Part shown: positions 31,618-43,499 of the stretch, in pieces
How positions within the stretch are numbered: position 1 is the first letter of the stretch
Layout of the letters: every line of letters starts with the position of its first letter
NCBI RefSeq assembly: GCF_963576675.1
Contig: NC_088917.1
Location: 12,056,001-12,120,000 of the forward strand
Reading direction: 5' to 3'
DNA: 64,000 nt
Origin: Euphorbia lathyris
Taxonomy: Eukaryota > Streptophyta > Magnoliopsida > Malpighiales > Euphorbiaceae
Program-made: the position numbers and the translations under genes
Notes under the pieces: generated by a model
What the model saw: the letters and a program-made list of their open reading frames with translations, nothing else
Told to the model about the DNA's origin: nothing
Database searches by the model: none

Positions 31618-33189
31618 GAGCTTAACTCTTTCATTCCAATCCCCACTCAAAATCAATCAAACACAGACAACTCAATTTTTCTCTCAAATTCTCTGCCAAA
31701 ATCGGCCTTTTTGTCAATCCTTAGGTTCGTAGAAATCGTTCTTTAGCATCTAATTAGTCTAAACAAGGTCTGAATTCTCAGAATTAGTTGTTTAATCTTC
31801 CGTTCCTCGGAAAAGCTTCCAATTTTCAGAAACTTCAAATCCGAAATTCTCTTAGTTTAATCAACCAATTCTCAAATCGTTTCTTGCAATCTCTTAGTTA
31901 AGTCAGTAAAATCATTACCCAATCCTCGGTTCAAGCTTTCTTAGTTTAAATCAAATTTCACAATTGTTATATTCTTCAAAGCTTCAAGCATTTTCCGTGA
32001 AGCCAAGATCACCGAAACCCCATTTTCGAGTCATTCTTAGTTTACACACCTATTCCAAATTTCGTTTAGAAACTTTTTATTGATTTCAATCAATTAAAAA
32101 GACCTAGAAACAACCTTTTGAGTTTTTCATTATTGAAAAATTCATCAAACAACTTTTCTGGTGAGCCGTTTTCCAAGTTTTATTTAGAGATCGTTAGCTG
32201 ATCATTTTAGCCCAAATTAATTTTAATCTCTTTATTGACATCAATTCTAGAACTCTGAATTTTTATTTCGTAAAAAACGACATCCTATAGCCTTCTAAAT
32301 TGCCCCTAAAGTACCCTCCACGAAACAGAATCAAGCTTTTGGTTTTTTCAACCATCAAACAATTATTCTGTTGCCCAATTTTCAATAATCTATTCTGATT
32401 CATTTACTCGATCTTTTTCTAAAACTCCAGTTCTAAACTCTTCCTTCGCACACTAACTTTAAATACTAGCCTTCTTTTCGTTATAATCCGACCTCTATAG
32501 CTCCCGAAATTGAGCCCACAAAAGCATCAATTTAGTCCCATTTTGCTATTGACTTGGTGGTAAATTTCTGCTCAAGTCTCTGAACTCTCCGAATTACTTC
32601 AAATTCACCCAGCACTACTCGGACAACGCAACAGCCCCCGAGCCGATTTTCTGGAGGTCCAATCCTCAATTTCACGCATCCCAACGACATCAAAGAGATC
32701 GGTTAATTTTATTTCATCCCGTACATATTTGTTCTTGTGACTTATCTACATTTCTAGCTTTAAAGTTATTATTTCTTTTAAGTTGTAATTTTCATGCTTT
32801 ATTTTTATTTGTAATAAAAAAAACATTGAAAAATATTTACAAAATCAATAAAAATATAAAAGAAAATTAAAAAATTTATATCTTTGTGTTGTTTTATTGC
32901 CTTTATTTTTAGTACTTATCTTAAAAAATTGTTTTTCCGACCAACCTGTCAAGTAACGTCGGGACCCAAGACCGTTGTTTTTATTTTCAGTCCTTGTAAC
33001 GGTTGTCAATCGTTTTTCGTTTAGAATTCAAGTAATTTAGGCGCATTTTATTTATTTACTTCATTCAATTACCATTTTACCCTTTGAGAACTAGCTTCTC
33101 TGGTACGCCCGCATTATTTTTACCATTTTAATCCCCGCAAACGCGTATCAAGGTTAAAAATTGGGATATTTCGAAAATATCGCCAACAA

Positions 33190-33211
33190 TTTTTGGCACG
33201 CCCAGTGGGAC
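33190..33211 (+). promoter_or_regulatory. Primer binding site, first copy
   Basis: TTTTTGGCACGCCCAGTGGG directly after the LTR is the tRNA primer site type seen in plant gypsy elements. Confidence 0.8.
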
Positions 33212-33351
33212 CTAAAAAACATTTTTTTATTAATACCAAAACTACGGTTTCTTAAGCTTTGCCAAAAATTTTACAAACATTTTTCTTTAACATTTTTTTT
33301 TGTGTCAGACTCATTTCTCGCCCCACTATACTATCACCAAAATTTATTAGC

Positions 33352-33385
33352 TATCGCCAACAATTTTTGGCACGCCCAGTGGGAC
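33352..33385 (+). repeat. Second copy of LTR end plus primer binding site
   Basis: The 34 bases 33178-33211 (last 11 bases of the LTR plus the primer site) recur exactly at 33352-33385, 174 bp downstream, in the untranslated leader. Confidence 0.9.
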
Positions 33386-33585
33386 TCGAAACACTTTTTT
33401 TCTAGTACCGAAAATTTTTCACCAAATTTTTTTCTATTTTTAGGCTTAATTTTTTTTTCCATTTCTAAATTATTTAACCAAAAGTTAATTATTTTGGTAG
33501 TGTATTTATGTGGTATTTTATTGCCGTGATATTCTACTTTAGTATTTTATTTCCAAACTTTCCTAAATATTATTTGTTGTTTACA

Positions 33586-35946
33586 ATGCCACCCAAGAAA
33601 AATACAAGTCGAGAATTACACGTTCCGGAGTCTGATGAAAATCAGAAGAGGAATGAAGATACAAACGTGGACACGAATATGCCCGAAGGATATGTTGCCG
33701 ACACCGTGAGCCATTTGGAAGATGTTCATCGGACATCAATGCGACAACCAGATTTCGATGCATTCTTTGCGCGACAAGAGGCTCATATGCGCAACGTAGA
33801 AAGGCTTGTAGCCGAGATGTCGCAAAATGTTAAAGCTCAAATCGAGATGATGCAAGCTTGGAGACAACCCAATTTGGAAAACATGATTAATAATCTCACT
33901 GACGAGATAAATAATATCCCGGATAGGTGTGGTGAAATTTATGTTAAAAATTTGAATTCTCATAATGTTTCAGATAACACAAGGGAAGGCACTCCCCAAG
34001 GCGACCGATATAGGCCACCGCCTAGTCGTGAAGAAAACATAAGATTCAATGAGCGAGGAGATCGAATAACCTCGGAGCAATTTTCAATACCCCCAAATGC
34101 GCCTCATTTTAGGTCTAACACCGGACCTAATACCCACTCGGAGCACTATGGTGACAACAATGCCCGTGGTTTGGGGGGCATGTGGAAAAATCAAGACCGT
34201 GATCATACCCGCGAATACACTCGTGAAAATATTCGTGAGAATCCCCGTGATAATAATATATCTCGTGTTTCAGGTGTGAGAAGCGAAATATGTAATGAAG
34301 CGGAGGATAGGCAACGTATTCGAAACATTGTGCAAGAAATTTATGGACCTACGGTTCGTGAAGTGTACCGCCCGGAGTTTCAGAAAGCCTATCCTAGGGA
34401 ATACGACCCGCAATACCCATTTCCTCATAATTTTAGAATTCCAGATTTTTCTTTATTTTCAGGTGAAAGTGGACAATCTACCATCGAGCACGTTGCTCAA
34501 TTTTCATTTCAATGTAGCGGGATTAGTGCGGAGCAAGACTTTGATATGCTTCGTTTGCGTTTATTCCCTGGATCACTAACTGGACCGGCTTTCACATGGT
34601 ATACGACATTACAACCTGAATCTATCAGAAGCTGGGGTCGCATGGAATAATTATTTCATGCTTAGTTCTATCGAACTGAGCCCGAGGTATGTGTCGCTGA
34701 ACTATCTCGTATGGTTCAGCGCTCAGGTGAGTCCGTTGAAAGTTTTATTAATCGTTTCAAGAAAATGAGGCATAGATGTCGAGTTAATATTCCTGAAATA
34801 GAATTTGTTAAAATTGCTCAACGTGGCTTAGAGTTTGAAAACAGGAAGAAATTCCAAGGCATTGATTTTTATGATTATTACGAACTTGTTGCTAAAGTAT
34901 CGGAATATAAAGAATTAATGCATGAGGATAATCGTAGGAAGAAAAACTCTGTAGGTAGTTACCATCAGGATGTAGAAACCAATGAAGCACATGAGGTAGC
35001 TATAGCCGAACTAACTAGAACAGGATCCCGCGTTTGTCCAATGCTAACAAAAAGTCCAAAAGCTCCCGAAGTGGTTAGACGAAATACGAATGTGCAATAT
35101 ACATTTGATGTTTCTAAAACCGAGGACCTTTTTGATTATTTGCTAAAGGAAGGTTTTATCACCTTACCACATGGACACATTATTCCATCGAGAGATGACA
35201 CCAGTGGAAAAACTTATTGTAAATATCATGATAGTTGGAGCCACGACATACAATCTTGCTTTGTTTTTAAGAATGCGATGCAGGATAGAATAAACAAAGG
35301 CGTGCTTAAATTTCCTGAAAAGAAAGAGAGCATGTTGATTGATGATGATCCATTTCCAGCCGCTACAATGATAAATGCAACTTCCATCGAGATACCACCT
35401 CCTAAGGGTAATGTCCATAGCAACACCTCGAGTCAAAGAAAAGGGCGCCCCGACCACCCAAAGACAAAACAAATTTGGGTACCAAAGGGCACTTTGCCAG
35501 CCGCTAAGGAGAAAGAAAAGCCACAGAGAAAACGAAAGCCAATAAATAAAAATAAAAGTGGCACAAACCAAGGTCGATCACGCTTCGTTACTCCACCTGC
35601 GCAAGTTCCCCTCGAAAAATGGTTCATCAACCGACATAAAAAATTTCCACAACCTCTCTCAAAAAATGCAAAAAGAAGAATAAGAAAGAGAGATGCAGAA
35701 AAAAGAAGGAAAAGTGAAATGGAGTTTTCTAGTGTCGATTCTAGCAACGTCTCGAAAGAAAAAATAAAAGAAAAGAAAAATGTGAAAATTCATGTTGGAG
35801 ATTTCATTATCCAAGCTGGTTGTGCTGCTACTTCTTTAATTTTACCAATAAATTTTAGAAGTAAAGATCCAACGGGGAGGTACACGAGATTCAAGAAGAC
35901 CGATGAAGTGGCGTCACAATTAAAGCTTTGTCGGAAGATCGGATGA
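33586..35946 (+). pseudogene. Gag of the Tat-like element, two in-frame stops
   Basis: Start ATG at 33586 (MPPKKNTSRELHVPESDENQ). One frame runs to TGA at 35944-35946 but is interrupted by TAA at 34648-34650 and TAG at 34663-34665. Without them it would be about 786 residues. It contains a glutamine/arginine-rich N-terminus, the retrotransposon gag core (FRIPDFSLFSGESGQSTIEH, MLRLRLFPGSLTGPAFTWYT, SGESVESFINRFKKMRHRCR), a CKYHDSWSHDIQSCFVFKNA zinc-like motif and a very basic end. Gag packages the element RNA. The stops lie in the middle of the core, so no full protein is expected. Confidence 0.85.
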
Positions 35947-36563
35947 AGCAGGTTTATTTTGACAAACCCACTCTAAAGATGACACGCCACATTAACCCAT
36001 TATACATCAAAGCACGCATTGATGGCAAGCCTTTATCGAGAGTTCTAGTTGATAACGGTTCAGCCGTTAACATTATGCCATTAAAGATGGCACTCGCTCT
36101 CGGGAAATCTGTAGGTGATATAATAACGTCAGAAATTTCTGTTTCAGCTTTTACCGGTGAAGTTGCTAAAACCTATGGGGTTTTACCTTTGCAACTTACC
36201 ATCGGTACCCAAACCACTACGGTGGAATTTTTTGTGGTGAACTCTACAGCAAGTTATCAAGCTTTGCTCGGTCGAGATTGGATTCACTCTAACTCATGCA
36301 TTCCGTCATCTTTGCACCAACTTTTACTACTTTGGAAAGGGGATGACGTTGAGGTGATTCAGGCAAATGAAAAACCTATTGAGACACATTCGGATATGGT
36401 GGAGTCTCGATTATACGAAGATAACATTGGTCCAATCAAGATCAAGACTAAAGGAAAAAGCAAGTCCTGCACCAATCAAGTGAAGAGCATCTTCAAGACG
36501 AGCACCATTTTGTCTTACTATAGGCCAGTTAGCAATGAACCTCTCATGGAAGAGGTTCAATGA
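35928..36563 (+). pseudogene. Aspartic protease of the Tat-like element
   Basis: It overlaps the end of gag by 19 bases in another frame, so it would need frameshifting; the first ATG is at 35943. The active-site region reads VLVDNGSAVNIMPLKMALAL (D-N-G in place of D-T/S-G). Further on are AFTGEVAKTYGVLPLQLTIG, VVNSTASYQALLGRDWIHSN and IPSSLHQ, the standard plant gypsy protease order. After the protease the frame stops at 36563, with nothing of the polymerase following. Confidence 0.8.
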
Positions 36564-37839
36564 TTTTGTCACAGCCAAATGACAAAGCGGTGGCATCAGT
36601 CGCTATAGAAAAAATAAAGATGCGATAAGGTACGAGGTGCCTTTTATTTTTGTTTTGTTCCTTTTTTGCATCATTTTACATTTTAGTTTTTCTTTTAAGC
36701 TATTAATTAGCATCATTGATTTTTTTAGCATGCTTAGAGGTAATAAAGCATCCATTTCAAAAAAAAAGTGTAAAAAACGAAATGATAAAAGACATAAATG
36801 AAAAGAAAAAATAAAAATGAAGAAAAACAATAAAAGTCCATCTACATGTCCCAAAAAATTAAAAAAGAATAAAAAAGTTGTGAGAGATAAAAAAAAGCCA
36901 TCGCTACAAAGAAGCTCGGTGTAGCCTTTTCCACCAGATCCTTCGTCCACTCGCTTAGTTTTGTCCCCATCAAATACGAGACAACAACATGTGCAGCACT
37001 GATGGCATCCAAACTCGAAGACGTCGGGGGGGGGGGGGGGGGGGGGCAGGTTCCGTCATGTACGATATATCCATATCATCAAATGGATTCTCAACTCCAA
37101 GCTCAAGAGGTTCAAGACGGATATTAGCCATTCATGATTCTTAAGAAAAAGAAGTGACAATTCAATTTATTTCCGCCAATCAGTAGCTCAAAGAAGTTTA
37201 TTAACAACGGAAGTGAAGTCGCGAATTCATAGACGGAGTTAAACCAATTTCAGCAAGCAACGGATCTATATGGATATAAATCGGATTCAACTTTAACATT
37301 TTTCAGGAATAAGCTCAACTTAAAATCAATTTTTATATAATTTAAATAAAATGGCTGTAGCTATTTTGTTTAAATGAGCAGGAAAAACCGATTGCAAATT
37401 GAGCCTTGTTACAAAGGAAAATAGAGGCAGACACGAGCTTATTCAGCATCAACAAACATAGCGTGATTGATGAAAATTTCAGCAGCAGCGAAGCATATTA
37501 GTCAAAGCCGAAGCAAGCAAAAAATCGAGATTCCAATATCAGAAAATGCAGCAGCAGATGGACATGTCTTGTAATTCAAAGAAAAATTCAACAAGTCATC
37601 CAGCAATTTCATCACACACCGTCAATTTTCATACAAATTTACCTCGGTGATCTTTATTTTCTTTCTGAGCCATCAACCAGCAGAAATCATGTCTGAAAAT
37701 GACGAGGAAGCTGCAAAGAACACAATTTCAGCTTCAACAAAATTAGTACTGACGGGTAAAAAAAAAAAATTTAATAAAAGACTTATTTTATGTGCAAAAT
37801 TCATTTTCAAATCTTTTACACATAAAATAGGGGGGCAAT
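36564..37839. other. Non-coding 3' internal region of the Tat-like element
   Basis: It holds a G21 run at 37026-37046 and ends in the polypurine tract ATAGGGGGGCAAT. No reverse transcriptase, RNase H or integrase motif in any frame. Confidence 0.75.
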
Positions 37840-39989
37840 TGTTGGGGGCTAATTTAAGTTTTTGTGTTTTAGCATAGGTTATAATTTTTAGTCTATAGTT
37901 ATTTTATTTTAATTAAATTCATTTTGCAATCAAATAAAAATGGGATAAAAATAGAAAATAACATCAAAAGATTATTATAAAAAAGAAAATAGAAACAAAA
38001 AGAAAAGAAAAAGAAATAATAAAAATCAGAGGTAAATTTGCACCATTTTTTTCAGTAACCCGTCCAGCAATTTCGGCGATGAAAATGGACCCCGAAACGG
38101 CAAGATATCAGACATTTATTATTTTTTTCAGAAAGTTCGGGATGTTAGCTTTCCGGAATGTCAAAACGGAGCAAAACGGAGCTAAAACGAAGCCGGTAGA
38201 ATTTTTCAAAGGGAAGTAGTGCTGAAAAACGGGTTTGAATATGTCTACACATTACAGGAACGTATTTCACGACATTACCTCCATTCTTCCAACTCCCAAT
38301 TCAGCCATTTTCTTTCTTCAACTTATGGGAAGGTAATGGGATCATGGGTGAGAAATTCAAGGGCCACTAACATGAGATTTGTTACCCAAAATCCTATAAA
38401 TAGAGCTTAACTCTTTCATTCCAATCCCCACTCAAAATCAATTAAACACATACAACTCAATTTTTCTCTCAAATTCTCTGCCAAAATCGGCCTTTTTGTC
38501 AATCTTTAGGTTCGTAGAAATCGTTCTTTAGCATCTAATTAGTCTAAACAAGGTCTCAATTCTCAGAATTAGTTGTTTAATCTTCCGTTCCTCAGAAAAG
38601 CTTCCAATTTTCAAAAACTTCAAATCCGAAATTCTCTTAGTTTAATCAACCAATTCTCAAATCGTTTCTTGCAATCTCTTAGTTAAGTCAGTAAAATCAT
38701 TACCCAATCCTCGGTTCAAGCTTTCTTAGTCTAAATCAAATTTCACCATTGTTATATTCTTCAAAGCTTCAAGCATTTTCCGTGAAATCAAGATCACCGA
38801 AACCCCATTTTCGAGTCATTCTTAGCTTACACACCTATTCCAAATTTCGTTTAGAAACTTTTTATTGATTTCAATCAATTGAAAAGACCTAGAAACAACC
38901 TTTTGAGTTTTTCATTATTGAAAAATTCATCAAACAACTTTTCTGGTGAGCCGTTTTCCAAGTTTTATTTAGAGTTCGTTAGCTGATCATTTTAGCCCAA
39001 ATTAATTTTAATCTCTTTATTGACATCAATTCTAGAACTCTCAATTTTTATTTCGTAAAAAATGACATCCTATAGCCTTCTAAATCGCCCCTAAAGTATC
39101 CTCCACGAAACAGAATCAAGCTTTTAGTTTTTTCAACCATCAAACAATTATTCTGTTGCCCAATTTTCAATAATCTATTCCGACTCATTTACTCGTTCTT
39201 TTTCTGAAACTCCAGTTCTAAACTCTTCCTTCGCACACTAACTTTAAATACTAGCCTTCGTTCCGTTATAATCCGACCTCTACAGCTCCCGAAATTGAGC
39301 CTGAAAGTCCCACAAAAGCATCAATTTAGTCCCATTTTGCTGTTGACTTAGTGGTAAATTTCTGCTCAAGTCCCTGAACTCTCCGAATTACTTCAAATTC
39401 GCCCAGCACTGCTCGGACAACGCAACAGCCCCCGAGCCGATTTTCTGGAGGTCCAATCCTCAATTGCACGCATCCCAACGACATCAAAGAGATCGGTTAA
39501 TTTTATTTCATCCCGTACATATTTGTTCTTGTGACTTATCTACATTTCTAGCTTTAAAGTTATTATTTCTTTTAAGTTGTAATTTTCATGCTTTATTTTT
39601 ATTTGTAATACAAAAAAAAAAAACATTGAAAAATATTTACAAAATCAATAAAAATATAAAAGAAAATTAAAAAATTTATATCTTTGTGTTGTTTTATTGC
39701 CTTTATTTTTAGTACTTATCTTAAAAATTTGTTTTTCCGACCGACCTGTCAAGTAACGTCGGGACCCAAGACCGTTGTTTTTATTTTCAGTCCTTGTAAT
39801 GGTTGTCAATCGTTTTTCGTTTAGAATTCAAGTAATTTAGGCGCATTTTATTTATTTACTTCATTCAATTACCATTTTACCCTTTGAGAACTAGCTTCTC
39901 TGGCACGCTCGCATTATTTTTACCATTTTTAATCCCCGCAAACGCGTATCAAGGTTGAAAATTGGGATATTTCGAAAATATCGCCAACA
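37840..39989 (+). repeat. 3' LTR of the Tat-like element (2150 bp)
   Basis: From TGTTGGGGGC to CGCCAACA; TATAAATA at 38395-38402. It differs from the 5' LTR by scattered substitutions and small indels (for example an extra GATAAAAATGG-type insertion at about 37940) and lacks the nested MITE. Confidence 0.9.
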
Positions 39990-40845
39990 TGTCCGAAACT
40001 AACGAGGGACTGACACGTGTATGAAGCATAAGCCCACTTGTAAACAATATTTTCCTATAAATAGCTGAGAAATTAGAGACACATGTACATAACTAAATAC
40101 TCAATTCTCTCCTATAACTCTACTTTCAAGTTGGTATTCTTGTTAGATACCTCACAGACTTAAGCATCAAAGAGGGGTTTTCGTACTTCGGCCCCTATCT
40201 GACCGTGTATTGTATTCTCAGGTCAACTAAAGCAATTTACAAGAAAGATTCTGATATACCGATATTACTATATAAGTTTACTTAACTCTTAACCCTAAAG
40301 CAAATCAATCAATTAACCTAGAAGCAAAATATTGCTCTTCCTCTCCCTTACAAGTCGTGGTTGTCACCGTCTCCTCCTCTCCCCTCCCTCAATCCATCAT
40401 TCTTAGTTCTTGTATCGTCGTCTCTTTTCCAAGTGTGTTTCAGTGTAGTTGATTCGTGATCGATGATATACAATCTTAGTTCATTCTTTTACTCCAATAA
40501 TCTAAACAGATTATGTACTATAAAAGGTAACCCGTGAATCCGCTACAGTATTCGTATATAAATACAAATCCCAACCTGTATCCACTATTTATAATAAAAC
40601 AATAAAAAGAATGAACCAAACGGGTATATAATTTAACTGTTTCAAAATCTAAATATTAACAAAAAAAAATTACAATTTTTATCAAATAGATAGGCTAAAT
40701 TTTGACTTTTACCAATAAGCCGTTTACTTTTCATGTGTAGAGTCAATATAATTCTTGATTCAAATGAGTTAACTAGCAAGTGAAAAAAAATATTTTGCGA
40801 AAATCAAGTTGGATTTTGTTTTAAAAAAAAAATTGAGGATCTATC

Positions 40846-41023
40846 AGTTGTGTTCACATGGACCCTGATGACCATGTAAATGTGGTCATTCACCGTTAGA
40901 TCTAGGTAGATTGAATATAAGCCTTAGGATGTTTTGAATGTTCACCTTAGGATTTTAATCCGTCTAGATCTAACGGTGAATGACCAAATTTACGTGGTCA
41001 TCAGGGTCCATGTGAACACAACT
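40846..41023. mobile_element. Palindromic MITE, 178 bp
   Basis: AGTTGTGTTCACATGGACCC, then TGATGACCA and GTCATTCACCGTTAGATCT, mirrored almost perfectly on the right (to 41023). The element is one large hairpin with a ~60-bp core. Relatives at 43333, 44868 and 15124. Confidence 0.8.
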
Positions 41024-42355
41024 GGAGGACGCATTGCATTCCGATTGAAAAAGATTTTTTAAAGTGTAATTTTTAGAGTTTTTGATGATTTTTTTCGGTA
41101 AAAGAAAGTTTACTAGGTCTACCAATTTCAAGGTGTAAACCACAAATCTCGATGGCAGTTTAAAGTGGAATTTACAAATTATTTATAAATAAAAGCTAAA
41201 TTTTAACGGAGTAGTGAATCAAACTTCAAGCCTAACAAGTAAAGATTCAACTCCTTACCTCTCGTACCAACCCTCATTAGTGTTTTTGATGGATTTTTAA
41301 TTACTTTTTTTTTGTAGATTTCATAAATTAAGTGGCTGGTTGTTTTCATTTTCCAGAATTACTTTTTGTTTTTTAATACTGAATAGAAGAAATAAAAAAA
41401 AATGTTTGGTAAAATTTCGAAATAACTACTTTTAGTAGAAAATTCAATTAATATCTATCAAATATTAATAATAACAAACAATAAACAGCTAACACTAACA
41501 GTAAATGGGAAGAGGTGAACCAAACGGACCCTAAAAATAATGCTTCTATGTAGTCCCATGTCCACGAGGGCCATGTATGATAGTATTCCAATATTCTTCT
41601 CTTGCATTTCATCAAACCATTTATAAGCTTCGATCATTATCCCACGTTTCTATCCAAATGTTTAGCTTCACTCTATAAACCAAGTGTCCATTTGTTTTCA
41701 TTTTTTGAAACTATTTTTTTTTTTATCTTTTAATCCTAAACAGAGTTAAAAAGTGTGGTAAAAAAAATTAGCAAAAAAATTAGCTAACATTTACTATCTA
41801 TCAAACCTCAAATAGCAAATAGACATATGGAAAACCAAACGACCCTAATATATCCAAAAATGAGAAAATTGCATTGTACTTGTAATGATACACAAGGGGA
41901 CATATGTATATGGGTTGCAGACGGCCTATCTATCCTCTAACTCCGAGAAGAAAATAACGAAAATTCAAATTAAAGAATTTCAGATCACTAACAATCTAAA
42001 ATATGTTTAGCATTCAAGAGCTGATACCTGTCCTCCTAGGAAACTAAGGAGAGATTCGAACATCGACCGACAGTTTTACCCATGAGCTTCCTATAAATAG
42101 AATACGCCTTCATAAGTCAAAGTACATACAGATATCTATCGCAATTACTCTAAATAAATTTTAAACTCTCATAACTTAGACATCGGAGTGAAATCGTTGA
42201 TCAACGGCCTTGCTTTGATCTTTTTTTCTTTTTCTTATTTCAAGTGTTAGAAAAATCCTCTCAGATGTCGAAGCATTTCTCTACACTAAATATCAAATAA
42301 TATTCGATTATTAATTTACTGCTTCAGTAAAGTTTTCTAAGAACTGTTTCAGTAA
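41024..42355. other. No gene; two possible hAT-like MITEs
   Basis: About 41330-41535 ends ACCAAACGGACCCT and has TTTCGAAATAACTACTTTTAGTAG inside. About 41690-41850 has GTCCATTTGTTTTCATTTTT on the left and GGAAAACCAAACGACCCT on the right. The mirrored ends suggest short DNA transposons; target duplications are not clear. Confidence 0.35.
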
Positions 42356-42722
42356 CAGAGCGTTTGGTATTCTATTGGGATAGGGATAAGGATAAATCGT
42401 TGTAATATGGATAAAAATATGATAGTCGATAATTATTATTCAATGTTTGGTATGTGGAATATGGATAGAGATAAAATAATACATTTTACTATTTTAACCT
42501 TATTTAAACTACATAATATTAATTTGATGGATAAGATAGACTTTCACATCCTATTAAAATCGCAGGATCTTATCCCACCTCCTTATACCACCCCCTCTTG
42601 TGTAATAAGAAGCGTATCCCTCATCTATTTCACTCTTCTATCTCTCAAACAAACACGGGATAACTCATCTCATGTTTTTTATCCATATCCCACCTCCTAT
42701 ATCCCTTCTAACAAACATCCGG
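42356..42722. mobile_element. Tourist-like MITE, 367 bp
   Basis: AGAGCGTTTGGTATTC on the left mirrors TTCTAACAAACATCCGG on the right, and both arms continue into GGGATA/TATCCC words. TAA at 42353-42355 and 42723-42725. Confidence 0.7.
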
Positions 42723-43332
42723 TAAAGTTAATTATAAAGGGTACTGTGTGAAAAAATATTTACTATGAGAATATAATATTTGAAATATTAATTATTGATA
42801 TAGAACAAAAAAAAGGGGTTATATTATGTCACACAATTAATCTAATTATTAAATTAATTAACACGTTTACATAGTAATCTCCAGCTAGGTGTGATGTGGT
42901 CAAATTCAATGAACATATCTAAAGTGACATGGCGTGTACTTATACAACACGTGGCAATTTACTATTCATTAAATTCCTTAATTTTTAATCTTCCCCACCA
43001 CAAATAATTGAAGGTCTAATCATTTCAATAAGCAATTTTTTAAATATCAATAAAATTATACATTTTGACAAATTAGATCAAATTATTTTTCTAAAATTAA
43101 TTAATTATTTTTGGACTTATTAATATGACAAGTGAAAATCAAATAAATTTTCTAAATAATTATTTTTTGGACTTATTAATTCATAACAAGTTAAAAATAC
43201 CTAAATACATGTAATTTTATATTTTATATAGAGTAAATTAATATTTAGTTGTTTAAGTTAGATATTTTCTTTTTAGTGCATGTACAAAATATTATATTTA
43301 TTATATTGGCAAAAAAATATATATACAATATT
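42723..43332. other. No recognisable gene
   Basis: AT-rich sequence without any assignable element. Confidence 0.45.
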
Positions 43333-43499
43333 TTTCACATGGACCCTGATGACCACGTGAATTTGGTCATTCACCTTTAGATGTAGGCTAATTAAATCTA
43401 AACCTTAAGATACTTTGAATCTCCACCTTAGGATTTTAATCAGCTTCCATCTAACGGTGAATAACCAAATTCATTGTGGTCATTAGAGTCTATGTGAAA
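43333..43499. mobile_element. Palindromic MITE, second copy
   Basis: TTTCACATGGACCCTGATGA on the left and the mirror of TCATTAGAGTCTATGTGAAA on the right; same family as 40846-41023. Confidence 0.75.

Larger units (their letters stand above)
29986..33188 (+). repeat. 5' LTR of the Tat-like element
   Basis: Matches 37840-39989 apart from the 1071-bp MITE at 30110-31180. It has a TATAAATA box at 31610-31617, followed by a leader of AATTCTCTG/TTTCAATCAATT type. It ends CGCCAACA directly before the primer binding site. Confidence 0.9.
29986..39989 (+). mobile_element. Tat-like gypsy LTR retrotransposon lacking RT and integrase
   Basis: A complete insertion: 5' LTR 29986-33188 (enlarged by a nested MITE), primer site from 33190, gag-protease 33586-36563, polypurine ATAGGGGGGCAAT at about 37828, 3' LTR 37840-39989. 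Both LTRs start TGTTGGGGGC and end CGCCAACA. Flanks GGTCC (29981-29985) and TGTCC (39990-39994) are a 5-bp duplication with one change. Between the protease stop (36563) and the polypurine tract there is no reverse transcriptase, RNase H or integrase, so the element is non-autonomous. Confidence 0.9.

Noticed and set aside
29986..39989. Apparent pair of solo LTRs at 30-33 kb and 38-40 kb
   Set aside because: Primer site, gag-protease, polypurine tract and a near-perfect 5-bp duplication show one complete element.
42407..42751. 114-codon frame
   Set aside because: It spans a Tourist-like MITE and its flank; no protein signature.
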